A stretch of 64,000 bases of DNA, taken from NCBI RefSeq assembly GCF_004193775.1, contig NC_041018.1, forward strand, positions 41,148,677 to 41,212,676, read 5' to 3'. The stretch is from Glycine soja (Eukaryota; Streptophyta; Magnoliopsida; Fabales; Fabaceae). Position 1 is the stretch's first letter. Every line of letters starts with the position of its first letter. Position numbers and translations under genes: made by a program. A model generated the notes under the pieces. That model saw only the letters and a program-made list of their open reading frames with translations, ran no database searches and had not been told where the DNA came from. Shown piece after piece: positions 48,901 through 60,200 of the stretch.

Positions 48901-49960
48901 TGTGGTGGGGTCCTGATTGGGTTTTCCTTTGTTTTTGGAGGGTGACACTGTAGGTGTCTTGTACTTGTGTATATCTCACCAGTACCTCTGGTACTGCTGT
49001 GTTTTTTATTAATAATATATATTTTCTGCCTTCCAAAAAAAAAAAAGATGTTTTATTGTTGATGATCACAACTCTGTTGTTTGTCTTTGGTATTTTGAGT
49101 TAGCTAGGCAAAGTATGCAAATAAATCTCTCATTTAACGTGCAGAAAATAATCTGTGGTCAGACCAATTTTTCTTGTTGAAATGAGTTTCCCTTTCTTAT
49201 CTGTTTTTAATCCTGCTCATGCTCTCACCATGACAATTCTTCTGTTTTTGCAGGAGTTGCGCATGTATAATCCTGAGTACCTTGATCGACCATACGTTGT
49301 AATTTTGAATAAGATTGACCTACCAGAGGTATGTGGCGTTGGAGCCTCTATGTGGGTTACATGTTATCTTTTAATTTCCTTTTATTTTGAAAAGGGAGGG
49401 ACTGTGCATCCTCCGGTCGGTGATTGTGTGATTTGGTGAGGGTCATGTATGTTCAAGAAAAAGTTAAAATTATGTCACGTAACAAGCATTTTCACCTAAT
49501 TTTAATTTTAGGCAAAGGACAAACTTCCATCATTGACTCAAGAAATTATGAGAATTGGCAACGATGGTGCTGCTTCCGATCCAAAACCTAGCCCTGAAGT
49601 TCTAGATCCATTGTCTGATGAAACTGACAGGAAGGAAAAAAGACTTGAGGACTATCCACGACCTCTCTCTGTTGTTGGAGTTAGCGTTCTGTAAGTGCTT
49701 GACAGTTTGTTTTATATTTTATTTTTTAAAGTGTTTTTCTTCTTCACACGTGTAGTAATTGTGTAGACAATTTATTATATTGTACTTTATTATATTACAT
49801 TACATTATACTTTTGATAGTACCCTCATTGACTTTGGTAAAAATTTCTTGTTGCTTGCAGAAAGGGTATCAGGATTAACGAGATGTTAAAGGAGATAAGG
49901 TCGGCTTTAAGGAAGTGCTCAGATTCCAAAGAAGCATTGGCTTTCAGCGTGCCACCTTGA
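45613..49960 (+). CDS. OBG: Obg-family GTPase, organelle-targeted
   Basis: Obg proteins bind the large ribosomal subunit and help its assembly; plant homologues act in chloroplasts or mitochondria. Exons 45613-45680, 45756-46222, 46788-46879, 47320-47403, 47793-47870, 48235-48435, 48523-48630, 49254-49328, 49512-49690 and 49861-49960 give 483 aa. The Ser/Pro/Arg-rich first 50 residues look like a transit peptide. The Gly-rich Obg fold starts near residue 62 ([16 protein letters not shown]) and runs through [12 protein letters not shown] and VARGGQGG. GTPase motifs: G1 GLPNAGKST at 264-272, G3 DLPG at 318, G4 NKID at 385. There is no long C-terminal domain, unlike the larger chloroplast ObgC, so it is closer to a short organellar Obg (OBGC2/ObgM type). 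A run of 11 glutamines (residues 83-93) interrupts the Obg fold. A MITE and a SINE sit in introns 2 and 3. Confidence 0.95.
45938..45969. repeat. (CAG)n microsatellite inside the Obg coding region
   Basis: A nearly pure CAG run encodes 11 glutamines directly after GAVLN in the N-terminal Obg fold. It is in frame and is followed by a lysine-rich segment ([13 protein letters not shown]). Confidence 0.95.
46272..46614. mobile_element. MITE with about 50-bp inverted repeats in Obg intron 2
   Basis: The left end AGGTTTAATTATAAAATT is followed by GGTCCCTTAATTATAATTAA. The right end on the minus strand is AGGCTTAATTATATAATT followed by CGTCTCTTAATTATAATTAA. Both then share AAGTTCAATTGG. The arms match over about 50 bases. 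The interior repeats words such as GGTCCTTCAATTATTAAAAA in both orientations. No clear target duplication was found. The element fills most of the 565-bp intron. Confidence 0.75.
47083..47240 (+). mobile_element. tRNA-derived SINE (Au-like) in Obg intron 3
   Basis: The head reads TGGCACAACAGTAAAGTTGC, an internal promoter A-box type. A B-box GGGTTTAAATCC lies at 47132-47143. The body ends in GCGCTGGGCTGCCCTTTTT, the short T tail typical of Au-type plant SINEs as I recall them. At about 158 bp it is within the usual size. It lies in the same orientation as the host gene. Confidence 0.7.
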
Positions 49961-50314
49961 GAATCATGTGCTATTATGCTTTCTTAGAAAATGTTACAGT
50001 TCAACGAGGCTTTTTTTTGGCAAAGATTACACGTAAATTGGTTCTGGTATTAATTTGGCTTTACCAGAGAACAGAGATTAAGAGAATTATTACCAGAGTT
50101 CGTTTTAGAGAAATACTCGTGAGTCTGATAGTCCAAGTTCCTCGAACTGATGTTGTTGTAAGCATCAATTTGGCAATTTGATATGATAAGTTACATCATA
50201 TCATCTGGAGTAAAAATGTAAAAGATATATGCAATTTCTATGTCAAATATTACTGCAAGAATCTACTAGTCCCATGCTGGCATGGTAAACATTATGAGAG
50301 ACAATGTCGTGTAT

Positions 50315-50504
50315 GGATTTGGATTCTCTGCATTCACGCAGTCATTATTATGGACTGTTTGATAATCAGACGGTTAGTATTCTAAAGGTATTTTTTGAGT
50401 TGAATTTACTGAATTATTTATAAACCGTTAAATCTTTCATCAGACGGTTCTAATTGTCTGACTGCTTGAATATGTGATTTTTCCGACCACAGGGAATTCG
50501 GATC
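50315..50504. mobile_element. Mutator-like MITE, 190 bp, with 10-bp target duplication
   Basis: The flanking 10-mer TGTCGTGTAT is present at both 50305-50314 and 50505-50514 without mismatch. The left end is GGATTTGGATTCTCTGCATT. The right end on the minus strand is GATCCGAATTCCCTGTGGTC. Inside, TCAGACGGTT occurs at both sides of the centre. A 9-10 bp duplication points to the Mutator superfamily. It lies about 350 bp past the Obg stop codon and may fall in the 3' untranslated region. Confidence 0.8.
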
Positions 50505-51524
50505 TGTCGTGTATAATGGAAGTCTTTGTGTATGCCCTCTCACTTGCTATGTTAATCTTCTAGATAAATTGTTAGTACAAACAAAACAACCTAAGCTGGG
50601 GTATTGAGTTGTGTACCAGTTAAAGCCATTTTTTACTTGTACTTGGCTTCATTGGGACTTCCATGACACCTTAGCAATGCCAATTCATGGATCTCTATGA
50701 GTTGCTTACTCATGTGAACATGAACGATATTTGCCCTGCGTCTATGCAACGTGTTAATTGTTTTCATATAACTGGCAAATGGTAGTTTTGCCAGCTAGAA
50801 GCAAAAATAGTGCTTATCAGCCTTACTTTTGAGTAGAATGCTTGGAATATAGTGTAACTGCACATTTGGACAGACATGGCAAAACAAACAAATGTAAAGT
50901 TAGGAGATAAACTTAATACCCTGGAGTCATGGTTTTGGAAACCTCAAAATTGGACAAAAGAGGAATGACTTGTACTTGTAACTGTTCTTTGCTGATACCC
51001 TCTACCGTACACACTACACAGAGTTACACCAAAGCGTGCTGTGCACTCTTCCCAGATAAATTAGAATGGCCTTGGTGTATACAAGTATTAAATGCAGGTA
51101 TTAAATTAATATAGTATAATATATCTATACTAATTAATAACCAGTTTCTCCATCCACCGCTGTTACCTTTGTGGTTAAAGCTTTGTCAAAGGGACCCCTA
51201 TTGTTATGACACCAAGCCACTTGAGTTTTTCTTACTTTTAAGTATTAATAGTAAATATTAATATTTTTAATAAAACTAATAAATTCATAATTATCGATAA
51301 AAAAAACTAAATTTTGAAGAGATGTTCTGCATATTTCTTTTATATTTAGACTTCCCAAGGATATTCCTTACCGGTGCTTAGAGGAACCACTTTTTTTATT
51401 TATTTTGCAAACAAAAGAAATTAAAAAGGTACTTACTGACTAGTGTGAATGTGTGGGTGCAAAAAATGCACATAAATGAAAATAGTAACACAACATAAAA
51501 TGTCTATCAACTTTGGTAAACTGA

Positions 51525-51530
51525 CACGTG
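51525..51530 (+). promoter_or_regulatory. G-box/ABRE upstream of DREB2
   Basis: CACGTG in the context GACACGTGGTGC, an abscisic-acid-response type element bound by bZIP factors, about 810 bp upstream of the DREB2 start codon. Regulation of the gene by it is inference. Confidence 0.45.
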
Positions 51531-52208
51531 GTGCAAGTGGCACTTGTGATGTCTCAGTCCATTTGATCTGGTTTTGGCTCTTTTAAGGTAATACTAATAC
51601 TGGTGACTGTTTCCAATTCCACACTCTGAAAATCAACTAGGATTATCAGTTTCTCTGGCTTTTTTTTTTGTTATTGTCAGTCATTTCATGTGATTAAATT
51701 TTTATTTCCTGGTCATAGTTATCTTGAACCGTACGCGTTTCCTCCAAAAGTCACCGCACCCATCCTCTAGTAAATTGCTAAATATCCAAATCCAAATTAA
51801 ACCCAAAGAAAAAAACAAATAGCATTTAACAGATAAACACCCATTTATTCAAAAGAAACCGCTTTCTCTCTCCCCACTGCTTTTAATTTCCCATCCCTTA
51901 TCTTTCATTATTTTTATTCTGCATTCATGGCCTCATTTATTTCACACAATAAATATATGAAAAGAAAAAGAAAAAAAAAAGGGAAATCAAGTTAAGATTT
52001 TTTTCTCTCTCGATTGTTCGCCACCTGAGTTTGTATGCAAACAAAGGCACGAGCCAAGTGTGTAGAAGAGAAACCAACAGTGAGGCTCATAGTTGACACG
52101 ATTAGCCTGGTTCATCATGCCAAGTAGCTACTTAACTCCACTAAGGGCCACGTTTCAAACACTTGGGATTACTATTTACTCTCTCTCACATTTCTCATCT
52201 CAAAATAA

Positions 52209-52216
52209 TATAAATA
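52209..52216 (+). promoter_or_regulatory. TATA box of DREB2
   Basis: TATAAATA lies 122 bp before the start codon. A CT-rich leader (52261-52290) follows, as in many plant 5' untranslated regions. Confidence 0.65.
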
Positions 52217-52337
52217 CCTGCATTCCCATATCTCTCACAACAAAAACAAAAACAAAAACCCTTCTCTCTTTTCTCTCTCTCTCTCTCTTTTAGTAACTCC
52301 CCTAGTTTGTTACAAATATTTGTCCATAGTGTGTGCA

Positions 52338-53201
52338 ATGCTGAAATCAGGCATGGGAATTCAGGAGAGAAAGAAGGTGAAGAAACCTGCACAAGCCAGT
52401 TCCAGAAAGGGGTGTATGAGAGGGAAAGGTGGCCCTGAGAATGCTACTTGCACCTACAAAGGTGTGAGGCAAAGAACCTGGGGAAAATGGGTTGCTGAAA
52501 TACGTGAACCCAACCGTGGTGCAAGGCTCTGGCTTGGAACCTTTGACACCGCTCGTGAGGCTGCTTTGGCCTATGATGCTGCTGCCAGAAAGCTTTATGG
52601 ACCTGATGCAAAACTCAACCTCCCAGAACTCTCTGTGCCTTATGCTGCTGGAGTGATGAATCCTTCTCACATGCAACAACAGCAACAGCAACAGCAACAA
52701 CCTCAGGTTCCCCAAATGATGATGCAACAACAACAGCCTCTCGTGCACCCTACCTTTGACCTTGTCAATGTCACTCCTCATTCTGATTTCAACAACAACA
52801 GCATCAACATCCTCAACAACAACCCCGTGGTCTCTTCCATGGCTTCTTCTTTTCTTGCAGATGCAGCAGCACCCGTGTATACCAGCTGCGACTCTATTGT
52901 CTCTCTTCCGTTGTCTGCAACCAATTACACCACCAACAACACGGTGCCGATGGAAATGGACGGCTACTACTATTCCTCCATCGCTGTGGAGAGCAAGGAG
53001 GACGACATGTTTCGCCCCTTCTGGGGTCCAACAATGGACGACACCATGCCTGTGTCTGATGAGTCCATCTGGACTGAAGCTGCTATGTCTCTTGATTATC
53101 CTATTGTTGGAGGAGGAGGCGGGTTCGGTAACAACCGAAAATTCTTCTTTGGAGAAGCTACTGCGTGGGACTCCCTGCAAACTCCTTCTTTCTGCATGTA
53201 A
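52338..53201 (+). CDS. DREB2: DREB2-type AP2/ERF transcription factor
   Basis: A nuclear activator that binds DRE/CRT elements (core CCGAC) in drought-, heat- and salt-responsive genes. It is a single exon of 287 aa starting [19 protein letters not shown] basic nuclear-localisation segment (residues 10-17) precedes the A-2 signature [10 protein letters not shown]. The AP2 domain runs from [19 protein letters not shown] to [17 protein letters not shown] (about residues 43-100), with Val and Glu at the two DREB-defining positions (WV-AEIRE). After it come glutamine-rich runs (about 113-135) and an acidic C-terminal half ([20 protein letters not shown]) suited to activation. Upstream in-frame sequence has no earlier ATG near this one. 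Which soybean-type paralogue it is was not decided. Confidence 0.97.
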   Translation: MLKSGMGIQERKKVKKPAQASSRKGCMRGKGGPENATCTYKGVRQRTWGKWVAEIREPNRGARLWLGTFDTAREAALAYDAAARKLYGPDAKLNLPELSVPYAAGVMNPSHMQQQQQQQQQPQVPQMMMQQQQPLVHPTFDLVNVTPHSDFNNNSINILNNNPVVSSMASSFLADAAAPVYTSCDSIVSLPLSATNYTTNNTVPMEMDGYYYSSIAVESKEDDMFRPFWGPTMDDTMPVSDESIWTEAAMSLDYPIVGGGGGFGNNRKFFFGEATAWDSLQTPSFCM

Positions 53202-53235
53202 ATTGTCATCGGATGAAAGAGACAGACAGTATAGC

Positions 53236-53241
53236 AATAAA
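53236..53241 (+). terminator. polyadenylation signal of DREB2
   Basis: AATAAA lies 35 bp after the stop codon, close for a plant signal; it may be one of several. Confidence 0.4.
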
Positions 53242-53654
53242 GTATTATGTCTGTGATAGTGAATATCTTACATCATCATCTGGATTATCACCTTTCATCA
53301 TCTCCTGGACAGTCTTTGATATATACATAAAAGAGATATGTGTATATATAAAAGTGTGTACAAAACTATGGGGATTAATTGGGGGTGTCAAGTATATAGA
53401 TTTATGATTAGCCAGTATATATATTACTTAGATGATAATATATATTTACATCTTATAGTTAAAAACTTTGTCTGGAGGACGTCGTGGAGTAGCATGGCAT
53501 GGATCATCTATTGTATTGCTAGAATATTATTATAAAAATATATTATTAGTAGTATATATATATATTACTTTCTTGATTTTATATCTCTATCTTAAACTTT
53601 AACTTGAAAGTTACCCTATTATATAACTCTTATATCAATGTGTAAGTGACATTA

Positions 53655-53952
53655 TTTATTTCTTGTATCAGTATGAAAGGTAAATAATTCGTAAATAAGG
53701 AGTAATATAAATCATATTATAATAATCACATGCAGTTCCTATTTTCTAAGTCTTGGTAAATAATACCTAGATAAGGAGTAATATAAACCATATTATAAAA
53801 TTCTTGTATCAGTAGGTAACGTAAATAGCATAATATTATTGTAACTATTATATTCTTATGTTTAAAGAATGGTGATGGAGAGTGCACATATTATATGTAT
53901 AACTATTATATTCTTATGTTTAAAGAATGGTGGAGAGTGCACATATTATACG
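53655..53952. repeat. local duplications downstream of DREB2
   Basis: TTCTTGTATCAGTA plus GGTAA...GTAAATA occurs near 53661 and 53801. AAGGAGTAATATAAA(T/C)CATA occurs near 53697 and 53773. The unit from TAACTATTATATTCTTATG through AGAGTGCACATATTATA is present twice head to tail, at 53842-53899 and 53900-53951, differing by a 4-base indel (GGTGATGGAG against GGTGGAG). Confidence 0.75.
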
Positions 53953-54000
53953 TAAATAATGCGTGACGTAGTATTAAAGAAATATGGTGGAATAATAGTA

Positions 54001-54085
54001 ACCTAAATTCTTACACCTAAATATTAACCTAATATATTAACCTAATCTTACACCTAAATATTAACCTAATATATTAACCTAATAG
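54001..54085. repeat. tandem repeat of ACACCTAAATATTAACCTAA
   Basis: ACACCTAAATATTAACCTAA followed by TATATTAACCTAAT occurs twice in a row. Confidence 0.8.
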
Positions 54086-54131
54086 GGTTTAGGAAATGTA
54101 ACATGATAGAGTAATAATAGGGCTTGGAATG

Positions 54132-54431
54132 CGATGGGATGGAATAATAAGGATTTGGCTTTGATTAGTTACAAATTTGTAACATGTATATGAAGAGCGA
54201 TGAACATTTGTGAACAGTGTCCAACCAAAAAGACAAAACCAAGACCGATGGGATGGAATAATAAGGATTGTCCAACCAAAAAGACAAAACCAAGACCGAT
54301 GGGATGGAATAATAAGGATTTGGCTTTGATTAATAAGGATTTGGCTTTGATTAGTTACAAATTTGTAACATGTATATGAAGAGCGATGAACATTTGTGAA
54401 CAGTGTCCAACCAAAAAGACAAAACCAAGAC
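54132..54431. repeat. three-unit tandem repeat with internal deletions
   Basis: Units at 54132-54245 (114 bp), 54246-54296 (51 bp) and 54297-54431 (135 bp) all begin CGATGGGATGGAATAATAAG and end in ACAAAACCAAGAC. Unit 2 lacks the middle; unit 3 has an extra small duplication of AATAAGGATTTGGCTTTGAT. Frames crossing it therefore translate into repeated peptide blocks, which is not evidence for a gene. Confidence 0.9.
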
Positions 54432-54640
54432 CGAGTGAGAGAGTCTGAGACTGAGAAAGAAGAAGTAACAGTGAGAGTCTGAGTTGGACTGAATAATTCA
54501 CTCTCATAACTAACCATCCAAAGCGTTTCTGAAACAAATCTTCCACTGCACCTCCTTCCAAAATTCCCCTCCAACCTGCAGAAGATCCAAAAATATATAT
54601 AAATAATCTTACATTATCGTACAAGAAAAACAATACTACG

Positions 54641-54743
54641 ATGCTTCATTTGAAACAATAATTAGGGTTTAGTTTATTATTACTATTTTTTTATGCTTCA
54701 TTTGAAACAATAATTAGGGTTTAGTTTATTATTACTATTTTTT
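54641..54743. repeat. 52-bp tandem duplication
   Basis: The unit ATGCTTCATTTGAAACAATA continuing through AATTAGGGTTTAG to TACTATTTTTTT occurs at 54641-54692 and again from 54693 with no substitutions noticed. Confidence 0.9.
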
Positions 54744-55680
54744 TTCTTCTTATCGTGTACTTTTTTTTGTTACATAAAGGATTTGGTTTTATTTTCTCTC
54801 TCTAGTTTCTATATTAACTTCTATATATTGAGTATATGAATTTAGTGCCCTAAAGAACGCAGAAGTAAAATTTTAAATTATTTTTACTTCAATAAATTTA
54901 ATATTTCACTTTTTAAGTATAAAGGTACTAGTAAATATATAATAAGGTTTAGGTTTGAGTTTGAGAAGCATTAAATAAATATCTAGATATTCACATGATT
55001 TTAAAAAAGATATTGTGATGTTAAATTTGTTTAAACTATATTTACAAGTTTTTTCCAGACTTGTTTCCTTTACTTTTAAAACATCCCATTCTTTAGAAAT
55101 TTGATGATGGTTATATTTGTATAATAACTTGTGAGTTCTGGAATCTTCTAACAAGTTATAGATCAACAGTCTAGAAAAATATAGGTTTACATTCTATTTC
55201 AGTGTTTTAAAGTGTTTCATCCAAAAATTCTAGCTTCTTTTTTATAAGCCAATTGACAGATTAGGTGAAACCAAGCTGAGCAAAAATATTACAAACATAA
55301 TCATGTATAGTTACTGTACCATCCCCATATTAACACTAAAAGAACCACCCAGTGCAAAACATTCAAGAAATATAGTCCCTTTGAACCCCTACAATTTACA
55401 AACCTTCGTCTATCACCACAAAACATGTTTATAAGAAAAGGTCATTGCTTCAATTACAACGTGTTGTTTAAAATATACACAAACTTTGTTTCATGTTAAT
55501 AATTAACTCTTTCAACTTATCTTAACATTAAACAACATTTTCCTATCAAGTAAATTATCAAACATTTTAGAGATTTTCATGAAGTTTTCTTCTTGTGCAA
55601 ATATAAGAATGACAAAGCATATCCTATTTCCTCAAAAAATTATTTATGATATCTTAGAAACATATATAATTAACATCAAG

Positions 55681-55730
55681 CAAAACACGCACGCACACGC
55701 ACGCACACACGTGCACACACACCCACACAG
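55681..55730. repeat. (CA)n-rich microsatellite
   Basis: Imperfect CACGCA and CACACA units alternate for about 50 bases. Confidence 0.85.
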
Positions 55731-57639
55731 AATGATAGAATATTTTGGCACACACACAAAGAATAATGGAATATTTTGACTCTAATGAAAATATATGAAA
55801 AGCATCCATTGAAAGCTGGTAAAACTTTTTTCTCATCAAAATTAATTACCTTAATCATAGCAATGAGTACAGTCTTTAGGATCTGACCTTCCTTATCAAG
55901 AACTCCAAGTGCATACATGTCTTGATGTCCAAGTGTAACCTTACTAGAATAATTGGTTATGAAAAGGTTCACATCATTGTTGCCTTTCTTTTACACATGA
56001 TGATTTATGCAGATATAGTGTTGCATATGTAACCAAGTGGTAGAGTACTAAAAAAACTTGATAACTTGTAACTATTGAGATGTTCCCACTTGAGTTACCT
56101 AGCAAACCAAACCTAATATTAAAATTTTCATAATTTAAACTTAATTTAAATAAGGTGAGGCAGGAAAACAATATGTACACTTACCACATTTATCCAATGG
56201 GGCTTGATCATAATAAGCTGTTATGACATAAGCAGAACACATACTTCCTCCAAATCAAGGTGTAGTGGGTATGATTTTGGAATTGTAATGCAATTGAACT
56301 TTACTCAATTTGGTTATGATTAGCTTGCTAAAACATAATAGCATACTTTTTTATTTCAAGAATGTGTTCCTAACACATAAAGTGTACTACTACTAGCTAC
56401 CTGATTGTTCTAATTTTTTTTTTCTGAAAAAAAAAATCATATGATAATTTTCTTTCCTATTCTATCTTTCATTTACTACCCTCAAGGTTATCAACTAAAC
56501 TCAAAGAATGATAAATGTTGCCAATGTTATTTGGAGAAAAGCAGTCAAAGAAGTAGATATTAAAGGTATGCTTTTCAAAAAGAGGAAGCAATGCCCCAAA
56601 GGATTTGTACAAAAAATATGTATATATTTACAATTGATACATTTTAACTATTCTAAATATGTAGGGTACCTAATTCCTAAGGACTGGTGTGTGGCATCTT
56701 TTACTTCTATTCATCTAGATGGTATGAATTATGAAAACCCTTTGGAGTTTGATCATGGAGATGGGAGATAAGAAAAAGTCAGGCATCAAAACTTGTATAA
56801 TCTAATAACTATATAAGTAAATCAGGTTCACCAAGTTATTTATGAATGTATAAAATCAAATTTGGGGCTAATTGCAATGGCTTTACACCATTCATTGGTG
56901 GGTAAAGACTATGCCCTGACATAAAAACTGTTAAGACTAGACCTCTCTAATTTTCTTGGTCATCTTGTTACAACTAGCTAGTAATTAATAATGTGTAAAG
57001 GAAATTTAAAAAATACTTTATAATTTCATATTTAAAATGGTTTTACATTATGCAGATGGATTGTCCAGAGGGGACGGAATTATCTCTACTTCAAATAGTT
57101 AAGATGAAGAGGAAGTCTCCTAAATTCCAATTAGTGTAACAACCATTAGCAACTAACTAGATTGAAGAATCAAAGAATTATTGTACAATAGTATTACAGA
57201 TAGATGTAAATATTTACTTTGGTCTATAGAGTAAAATTTGAGCAAACAAAACAATAAGGTGACCTTACCAACAAAAAAATGACAATGTATTCTTGTGCTG
57301 GATTTAGTGTCACGTCGAACATCACAAGACAAATATACCTCTTATTCTTCTTACGGTATTCAGTAAGATGTATGGTTGACACATAGTTAGTTGGTGAGTA
57401 ACCTTTTACACGTGTAGAAGCAAAACAAAAGTTAGTATAATCAAATTTAAAGTAGTCAAGAAATAAAATAATTGAAGCAAAAACAAATGAAGCATGCATG
57501 TGGATAAATTAATACAAAGTTGTTTCAACTTAACTAATAGTTTCATGTTTGATTGTGAATATGTAATTATGTTTGAGAAGAATTTTGTTGTCGTAATAGT
57601 TCTACTCAGCAGGAGCAACAGGATACCTATCATGGAAGA

Positions 57640-58135
57640 TACATGTTTTGTACCTCTAAAAGTTATTGCATTTTCATGGCAATTACTACTTAATAAAATT
57701 CCCACAAGAGTGATCCTATTCCAAAGAAAGGTGATAGCTAGAAATGTGGAGTTAAATATGTACTGTGTGATCAATTTGATGAGGAGGTTACTCATCTTTT
57801 CTGTTAGTGTCAGTTTTCTTAACAGGACATGGAAAGCAATATCCAAATAGTTGGAGGAGGATTTTGCTATTCCATATATAGTTTATTTGAATTGTTTTCT
57901 CAATTTGTGTTGGAGTTTGGCAGGTTTGCAAATAATATATACAATTTAGGGGATGGTTTTGAATGTTGTGATTTAGGCTATTTGGGAGCATAAAAAGGGT
58001 ATCATTTTTTCTAGTGTGGCTGTTGATCCAGATGGTGTTAGATAGGATTGAATTTTCATACTGGTTAGATCTAATTATAAGTTTTGTTTGTTTTTTAACT
58101 GGTGCATTAATGAGAGAGGTTGTATTGCCTAGTTA
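57640..58135 (+). pseudogene. LINE reverse-transcriptase zinc-binding domain relic
   Basis: One frame reads VPLKVIAFSWQLLLNKIPTR then VILFQRKVIARNVELNMYCV, matching the plant LINE zf-RVT pattern (A-P-x-K-V-x-x-F-x-W-x-L-L-x-x-R-I-P-T-x-x-N-L). After frameshifts it continues with EEVTHLFC-like and AIWEHKKGIIFSSVAVDPDG-like pieces, the usual C-terminal part. Stops and frameshifts show that it is dead. The upstream reverse transcriptase is not recognisable. Confidence 0.75.
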
Positions 58136-59967
58136 AGGTAGAAATTTATGTTTACATGTAACTACAACTATGTTGCTTATGGGTACTATTGTTGGCATTT
58201 TAAAAACAAAGCAAACAAATGAAACAAGAAAGTACATAAAAGTGAAAAAATAGAATTCTCTCAAATGGATAAAATGTGAAGGAAAAGAAGAAAAAAGAGG
58301 AAAAATTACCCCACAAATGCATCTAGTTTTGGATCTTTAATAAATCCCTTAAGGTGGTTATTATGAAATAAGAAATAACAAAGTAAGAGGAAAGTCATCC
58401 AAACTTCCTCAATCTTAATGTAACAATTAGTTATTGAAAAATTGAAATAATATGTATATTTTCCATTTTCGGTAATGAAGAAACAACTTAGTAAGAGATA
58501 AATAAATAACTCCAAAAGATAAATCGACAAATAACAAATAGTTTGCATATTTTCTCACCTTAATAAAGACATGGAGAAATCATGGACCTGCATCCTCTTT
58601 AATAACTAAAAATCAGAGAGTGTCCAATTTAGTAATCATACACCATAGGATTAAATTATCAGCCCAGATCTATCCAACAAACCCTTCATTTCTCTTCCCC
58701 TTCTCTCACACCAATGTTGGCAAAACCTTCATCGTTTAGACCTTCACATCTGATGACTCTTGCTGGGCTGGTACGACATCTTGTGCTCCAATCCAAAACA
58801 AACAAAATTTCAATTCTATTATGATGTTGCACATAGCATTCAGATAAAGCTCATATTGCAGCATATATTATGAAGCGTAACATAGACTTGGGATTCCATA
58901 CTTTTATTTTCAAAACAAAACATCTTGTTCTATCTCTAAGATAAAATTACACATTGTTAGAGACTTTAAGTTTCTGGATATAATCCAAAACCCTCAAAGA
59001 TTGCACGATGCACATGTCGTGAATTTCAATTATGAAGGTGGTGAGGTCCTTGAAGACCAAAGATGGAGGAGCGTGAAGATTGGTTGTGAATGAAACATGA
59101 TGTTGAGGTTCAAGAGAGAGTGTGTTTCTTTATTATGCTTGAAGAGGGACTTGAAGAGGGACACCTGGCAAAATCATAATCGTTCATATAGTCAAACAGT
59201 TGAGACTTTTTTAATTGCACCTCCAGTTGAAAATGCTATGAGAGAGGATCTGGATTGAGAAATCATTGTGTGCATGAATAAATTGGCATAGGGTTGTTCC
59301 AATTTAATCATCGGTCTCTAGTTCAACCCATGTGTAATCCATTTGAGTTAAATACTAGAAGGAGAGCTTTGATACTCATACTAATCTTATCTAACTTAAT
59401 AAGAATTATTTCTCGTGAAGGATTCCTATGATCTCTTACAAAAGGAAAAGATTCAGCGAAGAGACAAACACAAATAAAGGAATCAACAAAATAGGGGTAT
59501 TTTAGGTCATGCAACCCCCTCCCCCCAAAAAAATATTGAGATTGCAAAAATCAAAGAGGAGACTAAACCCAAAATTGAATCCATAAGAGAAAAGAAATCA
59601 AATACAAAAAAGGGGGAAATATTGATATCCTCAAATTGTAAACTCACCAGAGAGCTAGAGAACGAAAAACAGTCAATTAATCCAATTAGATGATCCTTTC
59701 GTGCTAGTAACCCGAAAAAATGAAAGAAATTTTTTTTTGAGATTATAGAATCCAAATAAGAAAAGGGGCATAGAATTGAATGAGATGCATACGATAGAAA
59801 CAAACTCTTATTTGTGTAAAGGGAAAATCTTTTTCCATGGACGCTGTAGAATTGAGAGGAAGCTTAAGAAACAAAGAGACAGAGACACTTGAGAGTTGTA
59901 GATATGTGTGAAAGAAATAAGGAAGAGACAAGAGGTGTTTTCTAACAAATTTTAACCTATGTATGAG

Positions 59968-59990
59968 GTGTGTGTGTGTGCGCGTGTGTT
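59968..59990. repeat. (GT)n microsatellite
   Basis: About eleven GT/GC dinucleotides (GTGTGTGTGTGCGCGTGTGT). Confidence 0.85.
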
Positions 59991-60200
59991 TTACATCTTA
60001 TTTAAGGAATTTTTTCATGTTTTATTAATTTTTAATAAAATTTAATCAATGGAAGGAAATGTATTATAGAGTGTATTTGGTATCAATCCTCTTTAACTCC
60101 TTAAAAAAATCATACGTCTTTAACAAATACCAGAACTCTAATTGAATAAAGATAACACATGAACTATGATGCCATGAATTTATCATATGCATAAAATAAT

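Larger units (their letters stand above)
49961..52208. other. intergenic DNA between Obg and DREB2
   Basis: Contains the Obg 3' untranslated region, a Mutator-like MITE (50315-50504) and the DREB2 upstream region with a G-box/ABRE. No other gene was seen. Confidence 0.65.
53242..57639. other. intergenic DNA with local duplications, no gene seen
   Basis: The first 1.5 kb is built largely of locally duplicated segments (listed separately). The remainder is AT-rich with a CA-rich microsatellite at 55681-55730. A frame of 87 codons at 56508-56771 contains no recognised family and may be retroelement debris, because a LINE relic follows. Confidence 0.6.

Noticed and set aside
52347..53237. 296-codon frame antisense to DREB2
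   Set aside because: It is a shadow of the DREB2 coding sequence; its histidine and leucine runs mirror the glutamine codons on the other strand.
54089..54574. 161-codon minus-strand frame with repeated peptide blocks
   Set aside because: The repeats come from the tandem DNA duplication at 54132-54431, and unit boundaries do not respect any domain.
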